From Pseudomonadota bacterium (lineage in GTDB: Bacteria > Pseudomonadota > Alphaproteobacteria > Rhizobiales > Devosiaceae), in contig JAEYXQ010000098.1 of NCBI GenBank assembly GCA_023431205.1, positions 1 through 8,326 on the forward strand: a stretch of DNA of 8,326 nt, read 5' to 3'. The notes beneath the pieces are model-generated. The model was not told where the DNA came from. It searched no databases and saw only the letters and a program-made list of their open reading frames with translations. Position numbers and translations under genes: made by a program. Position 1 is the first letter of the stretch. Every line of letters begins with the position of its first letter. Positions 1-5,199 of the stretch are shown here, one piece after another.

Positions 1-404
1 ATGCGGTGCGAGGTCGAAAGTTCGACATAGGGCGCCACCGGCAGGTGACGCTTGCCGTCGCGCGTGCGGGTGCCGAGCCCGAGTTCCGGCATTATGCGCG
101 ACATGGCCAGCAACCGGTCGAAATCGGTGCCGCCGATATGAACGCCGGCAGTTGCGAGGATGTCGCCGGACCGGTCAGCCCGGCCCCGCCGTTCCGGCGC
201 CACCCGCACCAGAGAAAAGTCCGAGGTGCCTCCGCCGAGGTCGACGATCAGCCCCAGCTTCTCGACGTCTACCTGCCGCTCGTAGTCGAGCGCCGCCGCG
301 ATCGGCTCGAACTGGAAGGCGATGTCGACAAAGCCCTGCGCCCGAACCGCCCGCTCGAGCTGGTCCTGCGCCGCGCGGTCGGCCGCGGGGTCGTCGTCGA
401 ACCG
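1..404 (-). pseudogene. Hsp70-family (YegD-like) chaperone remnant, N-terminus missing, runs off the window
   Basis: Read on the minus strand from 404 to 3, the frame is open and gives about 134 residues that look like the middle of a YegD-type Hsp70 homologue. It begins RFDDDPAAD, then FQFEPIAAALDYE, then the Hsp70 phosphate-2 loop LIVDLGGGTSDFSLV, then GVHIGGTDFDRLL, and ends ELSTSHR at the window edge. By recall of E. coli YegD (about 450 residues), this covers roughly residues 150-280. The first 150 or so residues, including the DxGTxxS phosphate-1 loop, are absent: upstream of RFDDDP the frame reads unrelated proline- and arginine-rich residues and then lies inside the neighbouring isomerase gene, with a stop at 585-587. 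No ATG, GTG or TTG lies between that stop and the conserved block. The C-terminal part lies beyond position 1 and cannot be judged. I read it as a remnant left by a deletion; an assembly join is the alternative. The Hsp70 assignment itself is secure. Confidence 0.8.
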
Positions 405-424
405 CGAGGATTGCCGCGGCGGCG

Positions 425-1207
425 TCAGGGGAGGCGGCTGCCGATCCCCAGCGCCATCCGGCTGGCCGTGAGGGCTGCTGCCGAGGCAATGGTCGGCCGG
501 AATTCGAGCCCCACCCGCCCAGCATAGCCGTTGGCGAACAACCAGTGCAGGCCCTTGCGCAACGGCAGCCAGCCGCTGCCCGGCTCATGCCGGCCCGGGT
601 GATCGGCGATGTGGGCATGCACCAGCCGGTCGACGCGGCCGGCCAGCACCCGCTCTATCTCCTCCTCCATCACGCCGGAATGGTAGAGGTCGAAGACCAT
701 GCCGATTTCTGGCTGGCCAACGGCGTCGATGATGTCGAGCGCCTCGGCCGTATAGGGCAGGAAATAGCCGGGGTGGTCGATCCGGGTGTTGAGCGGTTCG
801 ACGCCGAGGCGGATACCGGTGCCGGCCAGCCGGCCCGCGGCTTCGCGCAACACCGCCACCAGGGCCGCGCGCTGGCTCGGACGGTCCACATCAGTCTGGT
901 CCGGTCCGGCCTGGGCGATCAGCACGGGGCATCCGAGGCTCCTCGCCACCGCGATACTGTCGTCGAGCCCATCCAGGAACCGGCCCTGCTCGGCGGGGTC
1001 GGTGAGCGTCGCGAAGGGCTCCGCTACCATGGCGGCGAGCGGCAGGCCGGTTTCCTTCAGCGCCGCGCCGATGGCGCCGAGATCCTTGTCGGACCAGCGC
1101 CAGAACTCGACGGCGTCTGCACCGGCCGCCCTGGCCAGCCGGATACGCTCGGCCGGGTCGGTGCTCTCGGCGGTGAACAGCATCTCGATGCAGGCGGAGA
1201 GCTGCAT
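425..1207 (-). CDS. Hydroxypyruvate isomerase-like TIM-barrel protein (sugar phosphate isomerase/epimerase superfamily)
   Basis: The 260-residue protein has the length and motif order of the hydroxypyruvate isomerase (Hyi) family, soluble TIM barrels that interconvert small 2-hydroxy-3-oxo acids or related sugars using a divalent metal. Visible marks are the N-terminal strand LSACIEMLF, GVEPLNTRIDHPGYFL (Glu about 137, the likely first catalytic acid), MVFDLYHSGVMEEE (Asp173 and His176, metal-site region), HIADHPGRHEPGSG (199-212) and VGLEFRPT (Glu235, the second catalytic acid). All expected acidic residues are present, so it is probably active, but the true substrate cannot be read from sequence and other members of the superfamily act on different sugars. 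The ATG shares its A-T-G with the preceding pyrF stop in a one-base TGATG overlap, so translation is probably coupled to pyrF. Twenty bases after its stop the truncated Hsp70 frame begins. Confidence 0.88.
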   Translation of the reverse strand: MQLSACIEMLFTAESTDPAERIRLARAAGADAVEFWRWSDKDLGAIGAALKETGLPLAAMVAEPFATLTDPAEQGRFLDGLDDSIAVARSLGCPVLIAQAGPDQTDVDRPSQRAALVAVLREAAGRLAGTGIRLGVEPLNTRIDHPGYFLPYTAEALDIIDAVGQPEIGMVFDLYHSGVMEEEIERVLAGRVDRLVHAHIADHPGRHEPGSGWLPLRKGLHWLFANGYAGRVGLEFRPTIASAAALTASRMALGIGSRLP

Positions 1208-1908
1208 CAGGCGAGCCGTGTGCCGCCGCTCTGCATCTCGTGGAGGATGCCGCGTGCGGCTTCAGCCGGATCGGGTGCTTCGATGATCGGGCGCGCCACC
1301 ACCAGGTGGGTAGCGCCGGCAGCAATCGCCTCCGCCGGGCCCATCACCCGCTTCTGGTCGCCCGCGGCGCCGCCGGCCGGCCGAATGCCCGGCGTGACGA
1401 TGGCCATCTTCGGGCCGATGATGGTGCGCACCATCTCGGCCTCGTGCGGCGAGGCGACGATGCCGCCGATGCCGGCATCCCGCGCCTGCTGTGCCCTGAG
1501 GGCCACGAGCCCGGCCGCGTCGCGGGCGTAGCCAGCATCCTTGACGTCAGCATCGTCCATGGAGGTCAGGACGGTAACCCCGAGGATCGAGAGGCCCGAG
1601 CCTTCGGCGCCCATGCGGGCAGCGCGCATCGCCTTGGGGTAGGCATGGACGGTCAGGAAGGCAGCGCCGGTGGCGGCAATTACGGCGGCGCCTTTTTCCA
1701 CCGTGTTGTCGATGTCGAGCAACTTGAGGTCGAAGAACACCTTCTTGCCGGCCTCGATCAGCGCCTTGCCCAGCGCCAGACCGTCAGCCCCATAAAAGCA
1801 CTGGTAGCCTATCTTGTAGAACCCGACCGTGTCCCCCAGCAGCGAGACGATCTCCTCCGCCCGGGCCCGGGACGATACGTCGAGACCCACGATCAGTTCT
1901 GCTGCCAT
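1207..1908 (-). CDS. pyrF: Orotidine 5'-phosphate decarboxylase (class I)
   Basis: PyrF removes CO2 from orotidine 5'-phosphate to make UMP, the last step of de novo pyrimidine synthesis; it is a cytosolic TIM-barrel dimer. The 233-residue protein has the family's usual length and its key blocks: LIVGLDVSS (Asp10), YKIGYQ (Lys32), the catalytic FFDLKLLDID (Asp60, Lys62, Asp65), LTVHAY, TPGIRP (172-177) and VVARPI with the phosphate-binding Arg206. The ATG at 1908 is chosen because AAGGGAG lies 8 bases upstream (1917-1923) and the protein aligns from its first strand there; the frame stays open upstream to 2121, but that part has no PyrF character. It is followed without a gap by the isomerase gene (TGATG overlap) and preceded by 56 bases separating it from the phosphatase-like gene. 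From memory, pyrF often lies near dnaJ in Hyphomicrobiales, which fits this layout. Confidence 0.96.
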   Translation of the reverse strand: MAAELIVGLDVSSRARAEEIVSLLGDTVGFYKIGYQCFYGADGLALGKALIEAGKKVFFDLKLLDIDNTVEKGAAVIAATGAAFLTVHAYPKAMRAARMGAEGSGLSILGVTVLTSMDDADVKDAGYARDAAGLVALRAQQARDAGIGGIVASPHEAEMVRTIIGPKMAIVTPGIRPAGGAAGDQKRVMGPAEAIAAGATHLVVARPIIEAPDPAEAARGILHEMQSGGTRLA

Positions 1909-1916
1909 TGCGCCAT

Positions 1917-1923
1917 CTCCCTT
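1917..1923 (-). promoter_or_regulatory. Ribosome binding site fixing the pyrF start
   Basis: On the minus strand the bases read AAGGGAG, a near-perfect Shine-Dalgarno sequence 8 bases before the ATG at 1908. It decides between this start and longer versions of the same open frame. Confidence 0.8.
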
Positions 1924-1964
1924 GCTGCGAGCCGGACTAGAGCAAACCGCCACGACCGGCAAGC

Positions 1965-2579
1965 TCAGCCGAACCAGCCCGACCGCATCGCCTCCATCGG
2001 TGTCCAGTCGCAACCGAGCTGCGGCGGATCGAGATCGAAGGTGAAGCAGTTGCCGCCACCCCGGTTGCCGCCGTGGGCCTGGTCCTCCGCGCGGCCGATC
2101 GGGCGGCCTGCGACGTGGCACTTGAGCAGGGTGCCGACGCCGCCATGGCCGCAGAAGATGGCCGGCGTCTCCGGCGACAGGCAGGCAAGCGCCATGGCGA
2201 CGGTGTCGACGATGCGGGCCTGTGCGTCGACGGCGCGCTCCCAGCCATCGACGCTTTCTTCCGGATGGGCAAAGAAGCGGTCGGCCGTGGCTTCGAACAG
2301 TGCCGACGGCAGAAAGCCTGTCGAACTGCGGTCGTTCTCGCCCATCAGGTGGTCGGCCATGACCAGCGTGCCGGCATATTCGGCAAGGATCTCGGCCAGC
2401 TCCAGCGCCTTGCGCTCGCGGCTCGAAAAGATCATCGCCGCCGGCGGGACGACCCCGCTCAGGGCAAAAGCCCGCGCCCGCGCCCGCCCCTCATGGGTGA
2501 GCGGCCACAGCGGCACGGGAATGTGGGGATCGATCTGGACCTGCGGGTGACTGACATAGAGCGCCCGCATTGCCGTCAC
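1965..2579 (-). CDS. Histidine phosphatase-fold protein with SHP in place of the RHG motif
   Basis: This protein of about 204 residues belongs to the histidine phosphatase (phosphoglycerate mutase-like) superfamily, whose members use an N-terminal RHG histidine as the phospho-acceptor. Here the corresponding segment is LYVSHPQVQIDP: His11 is kept, but the preceding Arg is Ser and the following Gly is Pro. Other family features remain: IFSSRERKALELAEIL (53-64, the second basic phosphate-pocket block), Glu81 in GENDRSSTGF as a possible acid, and FCGHGGVGTLL with the second conserved His145. I recall relatives in Hyphomicrobiales with a similar THPEV-type motif, so this may be a subfamily trait rather than decay. 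The substrate is unknown. The start is either GTG at 2579, giving a 4-base GTGA overlap with the flavoprotein stop, or ATG at 2570 (MRALYVSHP). Both keep the fold intact and neither has a strong ribosome site. It is probably co-transcribed with its neighbours. Confidence 0.82.
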   Translation of the reverse strand: MTAMRALYVSHPQVQIDPHIPVPLWPLTHEGRARARAFALSGVVPPAAMIFSSRERKALELAEILAEYAGTLVMADHLMGENDRSSTGFLPSALFEATADRFFAHPEESVDGWERAVDAQARIVDTVAMALACLSPETPAIFCGHGGVGTLLKCHVAGRPIGRAEDQAHGGNRGGGNCFTFDLDPPQLGCDWTPMEAMRSGWFG

Positions 2580-3121
2580 CCGCGGCTGAACTGGGTCAGT
2601 TCATCGACCATCTGTCCGACCTTGCGGATGATGGCAGGTTCCACCGGATCGCCATTCTCGTCGAAGGCTTCGTCGGCGGGGCCGATGCCCAGCAGCGTCG
2701 GTACCACCAGGGTGCCGATCTTGCTCAGCGAGTCGCGCAGATGGCTCAGCGACCAGATGGTGCCGTATTTGCCTGAACTGACGCCGCCGATACCGAACAC
2801 GGCGTGGCGGAACGGGCTCGGCTTCTGCCGGCTGAGCCAGGTGATGGTGTTGACCACCAGCGGCGGCACCCCACCATTGTATTCCGGGGTGGCGATGAAG
2901 ACGATGTCGTGGCTGCGGAACAGCTCCGCCAGCCGCCCTGCCGCCTCCGGAACGTTGTCGGGCTCCAGGTCCTCGTTGAAGATCGGCATCGGGAAGTCGG
3001 CAAGGTCGAGTTCGGACAGTTCGACGCCCGCCTCAAGCAGCTTTCGGCCGACATGAAGCTGCAGCACGCGATTGAATGATCCCCGGCGGATCGACCCGGA
3101 CAGGGTGAGGGCCGTCTTCAT
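2576..3121 (-). CDS. NADPH-dependent FMN reductase-family flavoprotein
   Basis: The 181-residue protein fits the NADPH-dependent FMN reductase family (SsuE/ChrR/AzoR-like flavodoxin fold), cytosolic enzymes that use NAD(P)H to reduce flavin, quinones or metal oxyanions. The FMN phosphate loop is LSGSIRRGSFNRVL (7-20), typical of GSxRxxSxN. The second flavin-contact block is FIATPEYNGGVPPLVVNTITWLSR (75-98), matching the family's TPEYNxxxPxxxKNxIDW pattern with a Val where Lys is more usual. A glycine-rich stretch, GIGGVSSGKYGT (110-121), follows. The ATG at 3121 is preferred over an upstream TTG at 3133 because GGGAGA (3126-3131) is well placed and the protein begins MKTALTLSGS, right on the first strand. 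It is the first gene of the leftward cluster and overlaps the phosphatase-fold gene by 4 bases. The physiological substrate is unknown; a quinone or flavin detoxification role is a guess. Confidence 0.9.
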   Translation of the reverse strand: MKTALTLSGSIRRGSFNRVLQLHVGRKLLEAGVELSELDLADFPMPIFNEDLEPDNVPEAAGRLAELFRSHDIVFIATPEYNGGVPPLVVNTITWLSRQKPSPFRHAVFGIGGVSSGKYGTIWSLSHLRDSLSKIGTLVVPTLLGIGPADEAFDENGDPVEPAIIRKVGQMVDELTQFSRG

Positions 3122-3146
3122 GTCGTCTCCCAAGTGTCTGACCTGG

Positions 3147-3168
3147 CGAAACTGACCCGGTTGTTTCG
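3147..3168. repeat. Perfect inverted repeat CGAAAC-N10-GTTTCG in divergent spacer
   Basis: Six-base arms at 3147-3152 and 3163-3168 flank a 10-base spacer; the arms are exact reverse complements. It lies 26 bases upstream of the flavoprotein start in the spacer between two divergent genes. One-helical-turn arm spacing suits a dimeric regulator site, but no regulator gene is present in the window. A hairpin in the flavoprotein leader is the alternative. Confidence 0.45.
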
Positions 3169-3182
3169 TCGGTGCAAGAGCA

Positions 3183-3211
3183 TTGACCGCAACAGGGCAT
3201 GCTCCATACCG
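3183..3211 (+). promoter_or_regulatory. Possible housekeeping promoter for the VOC gene
   Basis: TTGACC at 3183-3188 matches five of six bases of the TTGACA -35 element. At a spacing of 16-17 bases there is only a weak -10 candidate (CATACC/ATACCG, 3205-3211). The position, about 25-50 bases before the VOC start, is sensible and overlaps the CCGTTA inverted repeat. The -10 is poor, so this is a weak call. Confidence 0.25.
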
Positions 3212-3227
3212 TTAGCAGACATAACGG
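3209..3227. repeat. Perfect inverted repeat CCGTTA-N7-TAACGG before the VOC gene
   Basis: Arms at 3209-3214 and 3222-3227 are exact reverse complements around a 7-base spacer. It ends 7 bases before the ATG at 3235, where bound protein could block initiation of transcription, or a small hairpin could mask the ribosome site. It is the second inverted repeat in the same 113-base divergent spacer and has a different sequence from the first. Confidence 0.45.
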
Positions 3228-3234
3228 AACAGCC

Positions 3235-3642
3235 ATGCCGTCCTCGATCTTCGTCAACATCCCGGTGCGCGACCTCAAGGCTTCCATGGCCTACTAAAAG
3301 GCGCTCGGCTTCGATCACAACCCGCAGTTCACCGACGACACCGCCTCCTGCATCGTCATCGACGAGACCATCTTTTTCATGGTGCTGACGCACGAGAAGT
3401 TCATGAGCTTCTCGCCCAATCCCATTCCCGACCCCAGGGCCCAGACCCAGGCGCTCTATGGCCTTTCCCGCGACAGCCGCGCGGCAGTGGATGCCATCGC
3501 CGACGCCGGCATCAAGGCAGGCGGTCGCGAAGTGCGCGAGAAGCAGGACTATGGCTTCATGTATTCGCGTGCCGTCGCCGACATTGACGGTCATGTCTGG
3601 GAATTCATCTGGATGGACATGAGCCAGATGCCGACGGAATGA
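3235..3642 (+). pseudogene. VOC-family (glyoxalase/bleomycin-resistance-like) gene interrupted by a nonsense codon
   Basis: The reading frame encodes a typical small VOC protein of about 135 residues: SSIFVNIPVRDLKASMAY, then KALGFDHNPQFTDDTASCIVID, VLTHEKFMSF, QALYGLSRDSRAAVDAIADAGIKAGG, QDYGFMYSRAVADIDGHVWEFIWMD. These give both beta-alpha-beta-beta-beta modules and the candidate metal ligands His (THEKF) and Glu (HVWEF). A single in-frame TAA at 3295-3297 replaces codon 21, where relatives have Tyr, Phe or a similar residue in the pattern FYxALGF; TAC or TAT to TAA is a one-base change. Frame and similarity continue perfectly on both sides, so there is no frameshift. A shorter product could start at ATG 3379 (87 residues), but no ribosome site precedes it and the first module would be missing. 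It is either a recent pseudogene or a sequencing error. The paralogue family includes isomerases, dioxygenases and drug-binding proteins, so function is not assigned. Confidence 0.85.
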
Positions 3643-3668
3643 TGCCGACAAACGCACCGGAGGAGACC

Positions 3669-3896
3669 ATGGCCTCGACGCTCAACATCACGCACCTCAG
3701 CCACGACCTTCAGGCTGGCAAGTCCTACGTGTCGTTCGTCTGGGCCGATGACCCGTCCAAGCGGCTGGGGCTCGAGGTTCCTTTCGGGACCTCGATCGAG
3801 TCGGTCGAAGCCGCTGCCCGGGAGGCGCTGGGGGCGTTGTCGCGGGAGCTCGATGCAAGCGAGCTGGTCACGCCCGGCTCGCCCGCTAAAACCTAG
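3669..3896 (+). CDS. Small hypothetical protein (75 residues)
   Basis: I do not recognise this gene. The start at 3669 is chosen because GGAGGAG (3659-3665) lies just before it; an earlier ATG at 3639 overlaps the VOC stop (ATGA) but has no such site and adds ten residues of low character. The product is acidic, soluble-looking and without membrane segments or cysteines: ITHLSHDLQAGKSYVSFVWADDPSKRLGLEVPFGTS, then an Ala/Glu-rich probable helix (ESVEAAAREALGALSRELDA) and a short tail. The good ribosome site and normal codon use suggest it is real. It follows the broken VOC gene by 26 bases and is probably co-transcribed with it. Its TAG stop shares CTAG with the stop of the converging dnaJ. 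Confidence 0.7.
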   Translation: MASTLNITHLSHDLQAGKSYVSFVWADDPSKRLGLEVPFGTSIESVEAAAREALGALSRELDASELVTPGSPAKT

Positions 3897-5026
3897 GCGT
3901 CGAACATCTTCTTGAGCTTTTCGAAGAAGCCGCCCGAAGTCGGGCTGGTTTCTTCGGTCTCGAGGCGCGCGAACTCTTCGAGCAGTTCACGCTGACGCCG
4001 CGACAGGCTCTGCGGCGTCTCGATGTCGAGCTGGACATAGAGGTCGCCGACGTCCTTGGAGCGCAGCACCGGCATGCCCTTGCCCTTGAGGCGGACCCGC
4101 TGGCCCGGCTGGGTGCCGGCGGCGACCTTCACCTTGGCGCGGGCGCCGTCGAGGGTGGGCACCTCGAACTCCCCGCCCAGCGCCGCGGTGGTCATCGAGA
4201 TCGGCACGCGTGCATAGAGATCGGCGCCGTCACGCTGGAACAGGTCGTGCGGCTGGATCGACACGAAGATGTAGAGGTCGCCCGGCGGGCCGCCGCGAAT
4301 GCCAGCCTCGCCTTCATTGGCAAGGCGGATGCGGGTGCCGTCCTCGATGCCCTTGGGGATGTCCACCGAGAGCTTGCGGTTTTCCTGGCGCCGGCCCTGG
4401 CCACCGCAATCGGTGCAGGGCTGGTCCATCATCTGGCCGCGGCCCTGGCAGACCGGGCAGGTGCGTTCGATGGTGAAGAAGCCCTGCGCGGCGCGCACCT
4501 TGCCGTGGCCATTGCACTGCCGGCAGGTATGGGTGCCGGTGCCGGGCTTGGCGCCCGAGCCGTCGCAGGTGGTGCAGCCGACCAGCGTCGGCACGTCGAT
4601 CTCGACGGTGCGGCCGTCGAAACTTTCCTCAAGGCTGATCTCGAGGTTGTAGCGCAGGTCGCTGCCGCGCATGCGGGCCGCACCGCCGCCGCTGCGCCGG
4701 CCGCCGCCACCCATGAAGTCGCCAAAGATGTCCTCGAAGATATCGGACATCGAGGAGGTGAATTCCGGTCCGAACCCGGCGGGGCCGCGCCCACCGCCAT
4801 TTTCGAACGCAGCATGGCCGAAGCGGTCATAGGCGGCGCGCTTCTGGGAGTCCTTCAGCGTGTCATACGCCTCGTTGATCTCCTTGAACTTGTGCTCGGC
4901 TTCCGTGTCGCCCGGATTGCGATCGGGATGGAATTGCATGGCGAGCTTGCGGTAAGCGCTTTTGAGCTTCGCCTCGTCGGCCCCACGCTCAACGCCGAGC
5001 ACCTCGTAGAAATCCCGTTTGGCCAA
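3893..5026 (-). CDS. dnaJ: Chaperone protein DnaJ (class I Hsp40)
   Basis: DnaJ delivers unfolded proteins to DnaK and stimulates its ATPase. All class I parts are visible in the 377-residue protein. The J domain is residues 3-70, with the essential HPD at 33-35. The Gly/Phe-rich linker runs about 77-120. The zinc-binding region has four CxxCxGxG repeats, with cysteine pairs at 151/154, 168/171, 190/193 and 204/207. The two C-terminal substrate-binding barrels follow, with the family motifs RIRLANEGEAGIRGGPPGDLY and RVRLKGKGMPVLRSKDVGDLYV. Length is normal. The start codon is TTG at 5026: an in-frame TGA at 5033-5035 excludes any earlier start, the first internal Met is residue 30, beyond the start of the J domain, and GGAG lies 10 bases upstream. 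It is separated from dnaK by the hydrolase-fold gene and may have its own heat-shock-type promoter. Confidence 0.98.
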   Translation of the reverse strand: MAKRDFYEVLGVERGADEAKLKSAYRKLAMQFHPDRNPGDTEAEHKFKEINEAYDTLKDSQKRAAYDRFGHAAFENGGGRGPAGFGPEFTSSMSDIFEDIFGDFMGGGGRRSGGGAARMRGSDLRYNLEISLEESFDGRTVEIDVPTLVGCTTCDGSGAKPGTGTHTCRQCNGHGKVRAAQGFFTIERTCPVCQGRGQMMDQPCTDCGGQGRRQENRKLSVDIPKGIEDGTRIRLANEGEAGIRGGPPGDLYIFVSIQPHDLFQRDGADLYARVPISMTTAALGGEFEVPTLDGARAKVKVAAGTQPGQRVRLKGKGMPVLRSKDVGDLYVQLDIETPQSLSRRQRELLEEFARLETEETSPTSGGFFEKLKKMFDA

Positions 5027-5036
5027 GAAAATTCAA

Positions 5037-5040
5037 CTCC
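5037..5040 (-). promoter_or_regulatory. Ribosome binding site for the TTG start of dnaJ
   Basis: GGAG on the minus strand, 10 bases before the TTG at 5026. The in-frame TGA lies between it and the start, which fixes TTG as the initiation codon. Confidence 0.6.
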
Positions 5041-5093
5041 GAACCGCGGGTCGCGACCGCGCGCCCCGCTTCACTGCCCTGAATGCATGCCCC

Positions 5094-5123
5094 TAGATGA
5101 GCATCGACCCCACCGCCCGCAAG
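5094..5123 (-). promoter_or_regulatory. Possible RpoH (sigma-32)-type promoter of dnaJ
   Basis: On the minus strand CTTG (5120-5123) is followed after 18 bases by CTCATCTA (5094-5101). The latter resembles the heat-shock -10 pattern CCCATNTA at all but one specified base, and the spacing fits the known range. A start about 60 bases before the TTG would result. The -35 lacks the usual A after CTTG. The call rests on pattern only, but a separate dnaJ promoter is made more likely by the terminator after dnaK. Confidence 0.35.
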
Positions 5124-5138
5124 GGGGACATGGGGTCG
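5105..5138. repeat. Eight-base inverted repeat upstream of dnaJ
   Basis: CGACCCCA at 5105-5112 and TGGGGTCG at 5131-5138 are exact reverse complements separated by 18 bases. The loop contains the proposed -35 CTTG of dnaJ and a short inner CCC/GGG pairing around GCAA. It could be an operator around the promoter or a hairpin at the end of the hydrolase transcript. There is no T-run, so it is not a classical terminator, and it does not match the CIRCE heat-shock operator. Confidence 0.4.
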
Positions 5139-5172
5139 GAACAGGCATGGTGCTTAGCAAGAGCGGCCGATT

Positions 5173-5191
5173 GGGGCAACAATGCTGCCCC
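5173..5191 (-). other. Hairpin 9 bases after the hydrolase-fold gene, no T-tract
   Basis: On the minus strand GGGGCA, a 7-base loop and TGCCCC form a six-pair stem starting 8-9 bases after the hydrolase stop codon. The following bases (AATCGG) are not T-rich. It might stabilise the mRNA end or attenuate read-through into dnaJ, but it is not a convincing intrinsic terminator. Confidence 0.35.
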
Positions 5192-5199
5192 GTTCAGCT

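Noticed and set aside
12..24. The string GTCGAAAGTTCGA occurs near position 12 and again near 6097
   Set aside because: Both copies fall inside coding sequence where they spell ELST in unrelated proteins; a chance repeat explained by codon use.
152..1531. Long plus-strand open frame of 459 codons opposite the isomerase and pyrF genes
   Set aside because: It is antisense to two well-supported genes, is low-complexity and rich in Arg, Ala and Pro, and shows no recognisable domain; such frames are common opposite genes in GC-rich DNA.
1207..2121. Longer pyrF reading frame from 2121
   Set aside because: The extra 71 residues overlap the phosphatase-fold gene and are unlike PyrF; the strong ribosome site at 1917-1923 supports the start at 1908.
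1240..2550. Long plus-strand open frame of 436 codons opposite pyrF and the phosphatase-fold gene
   Set aside because: Shadow of the real minus-strand genes, with no family motifs and no convincing ribosome site.
5150..5160. GTGCTTAGCAA upstream of dnaJ as a CIRCE (HrcA) operator half-site
   Set aside because: It does not match TTAGCACTC or GAGTGCTAA well, and no second arm lies at the expected 9-base spacing.
5128..5160. CTTGCTA followed by CCCCATGT on the minus strand as an alternative sigma-32 promoter
   Set aside because: The -10 is a good match, but about 22 bases separate CTTG from CCCCAT, longer than the usual range.
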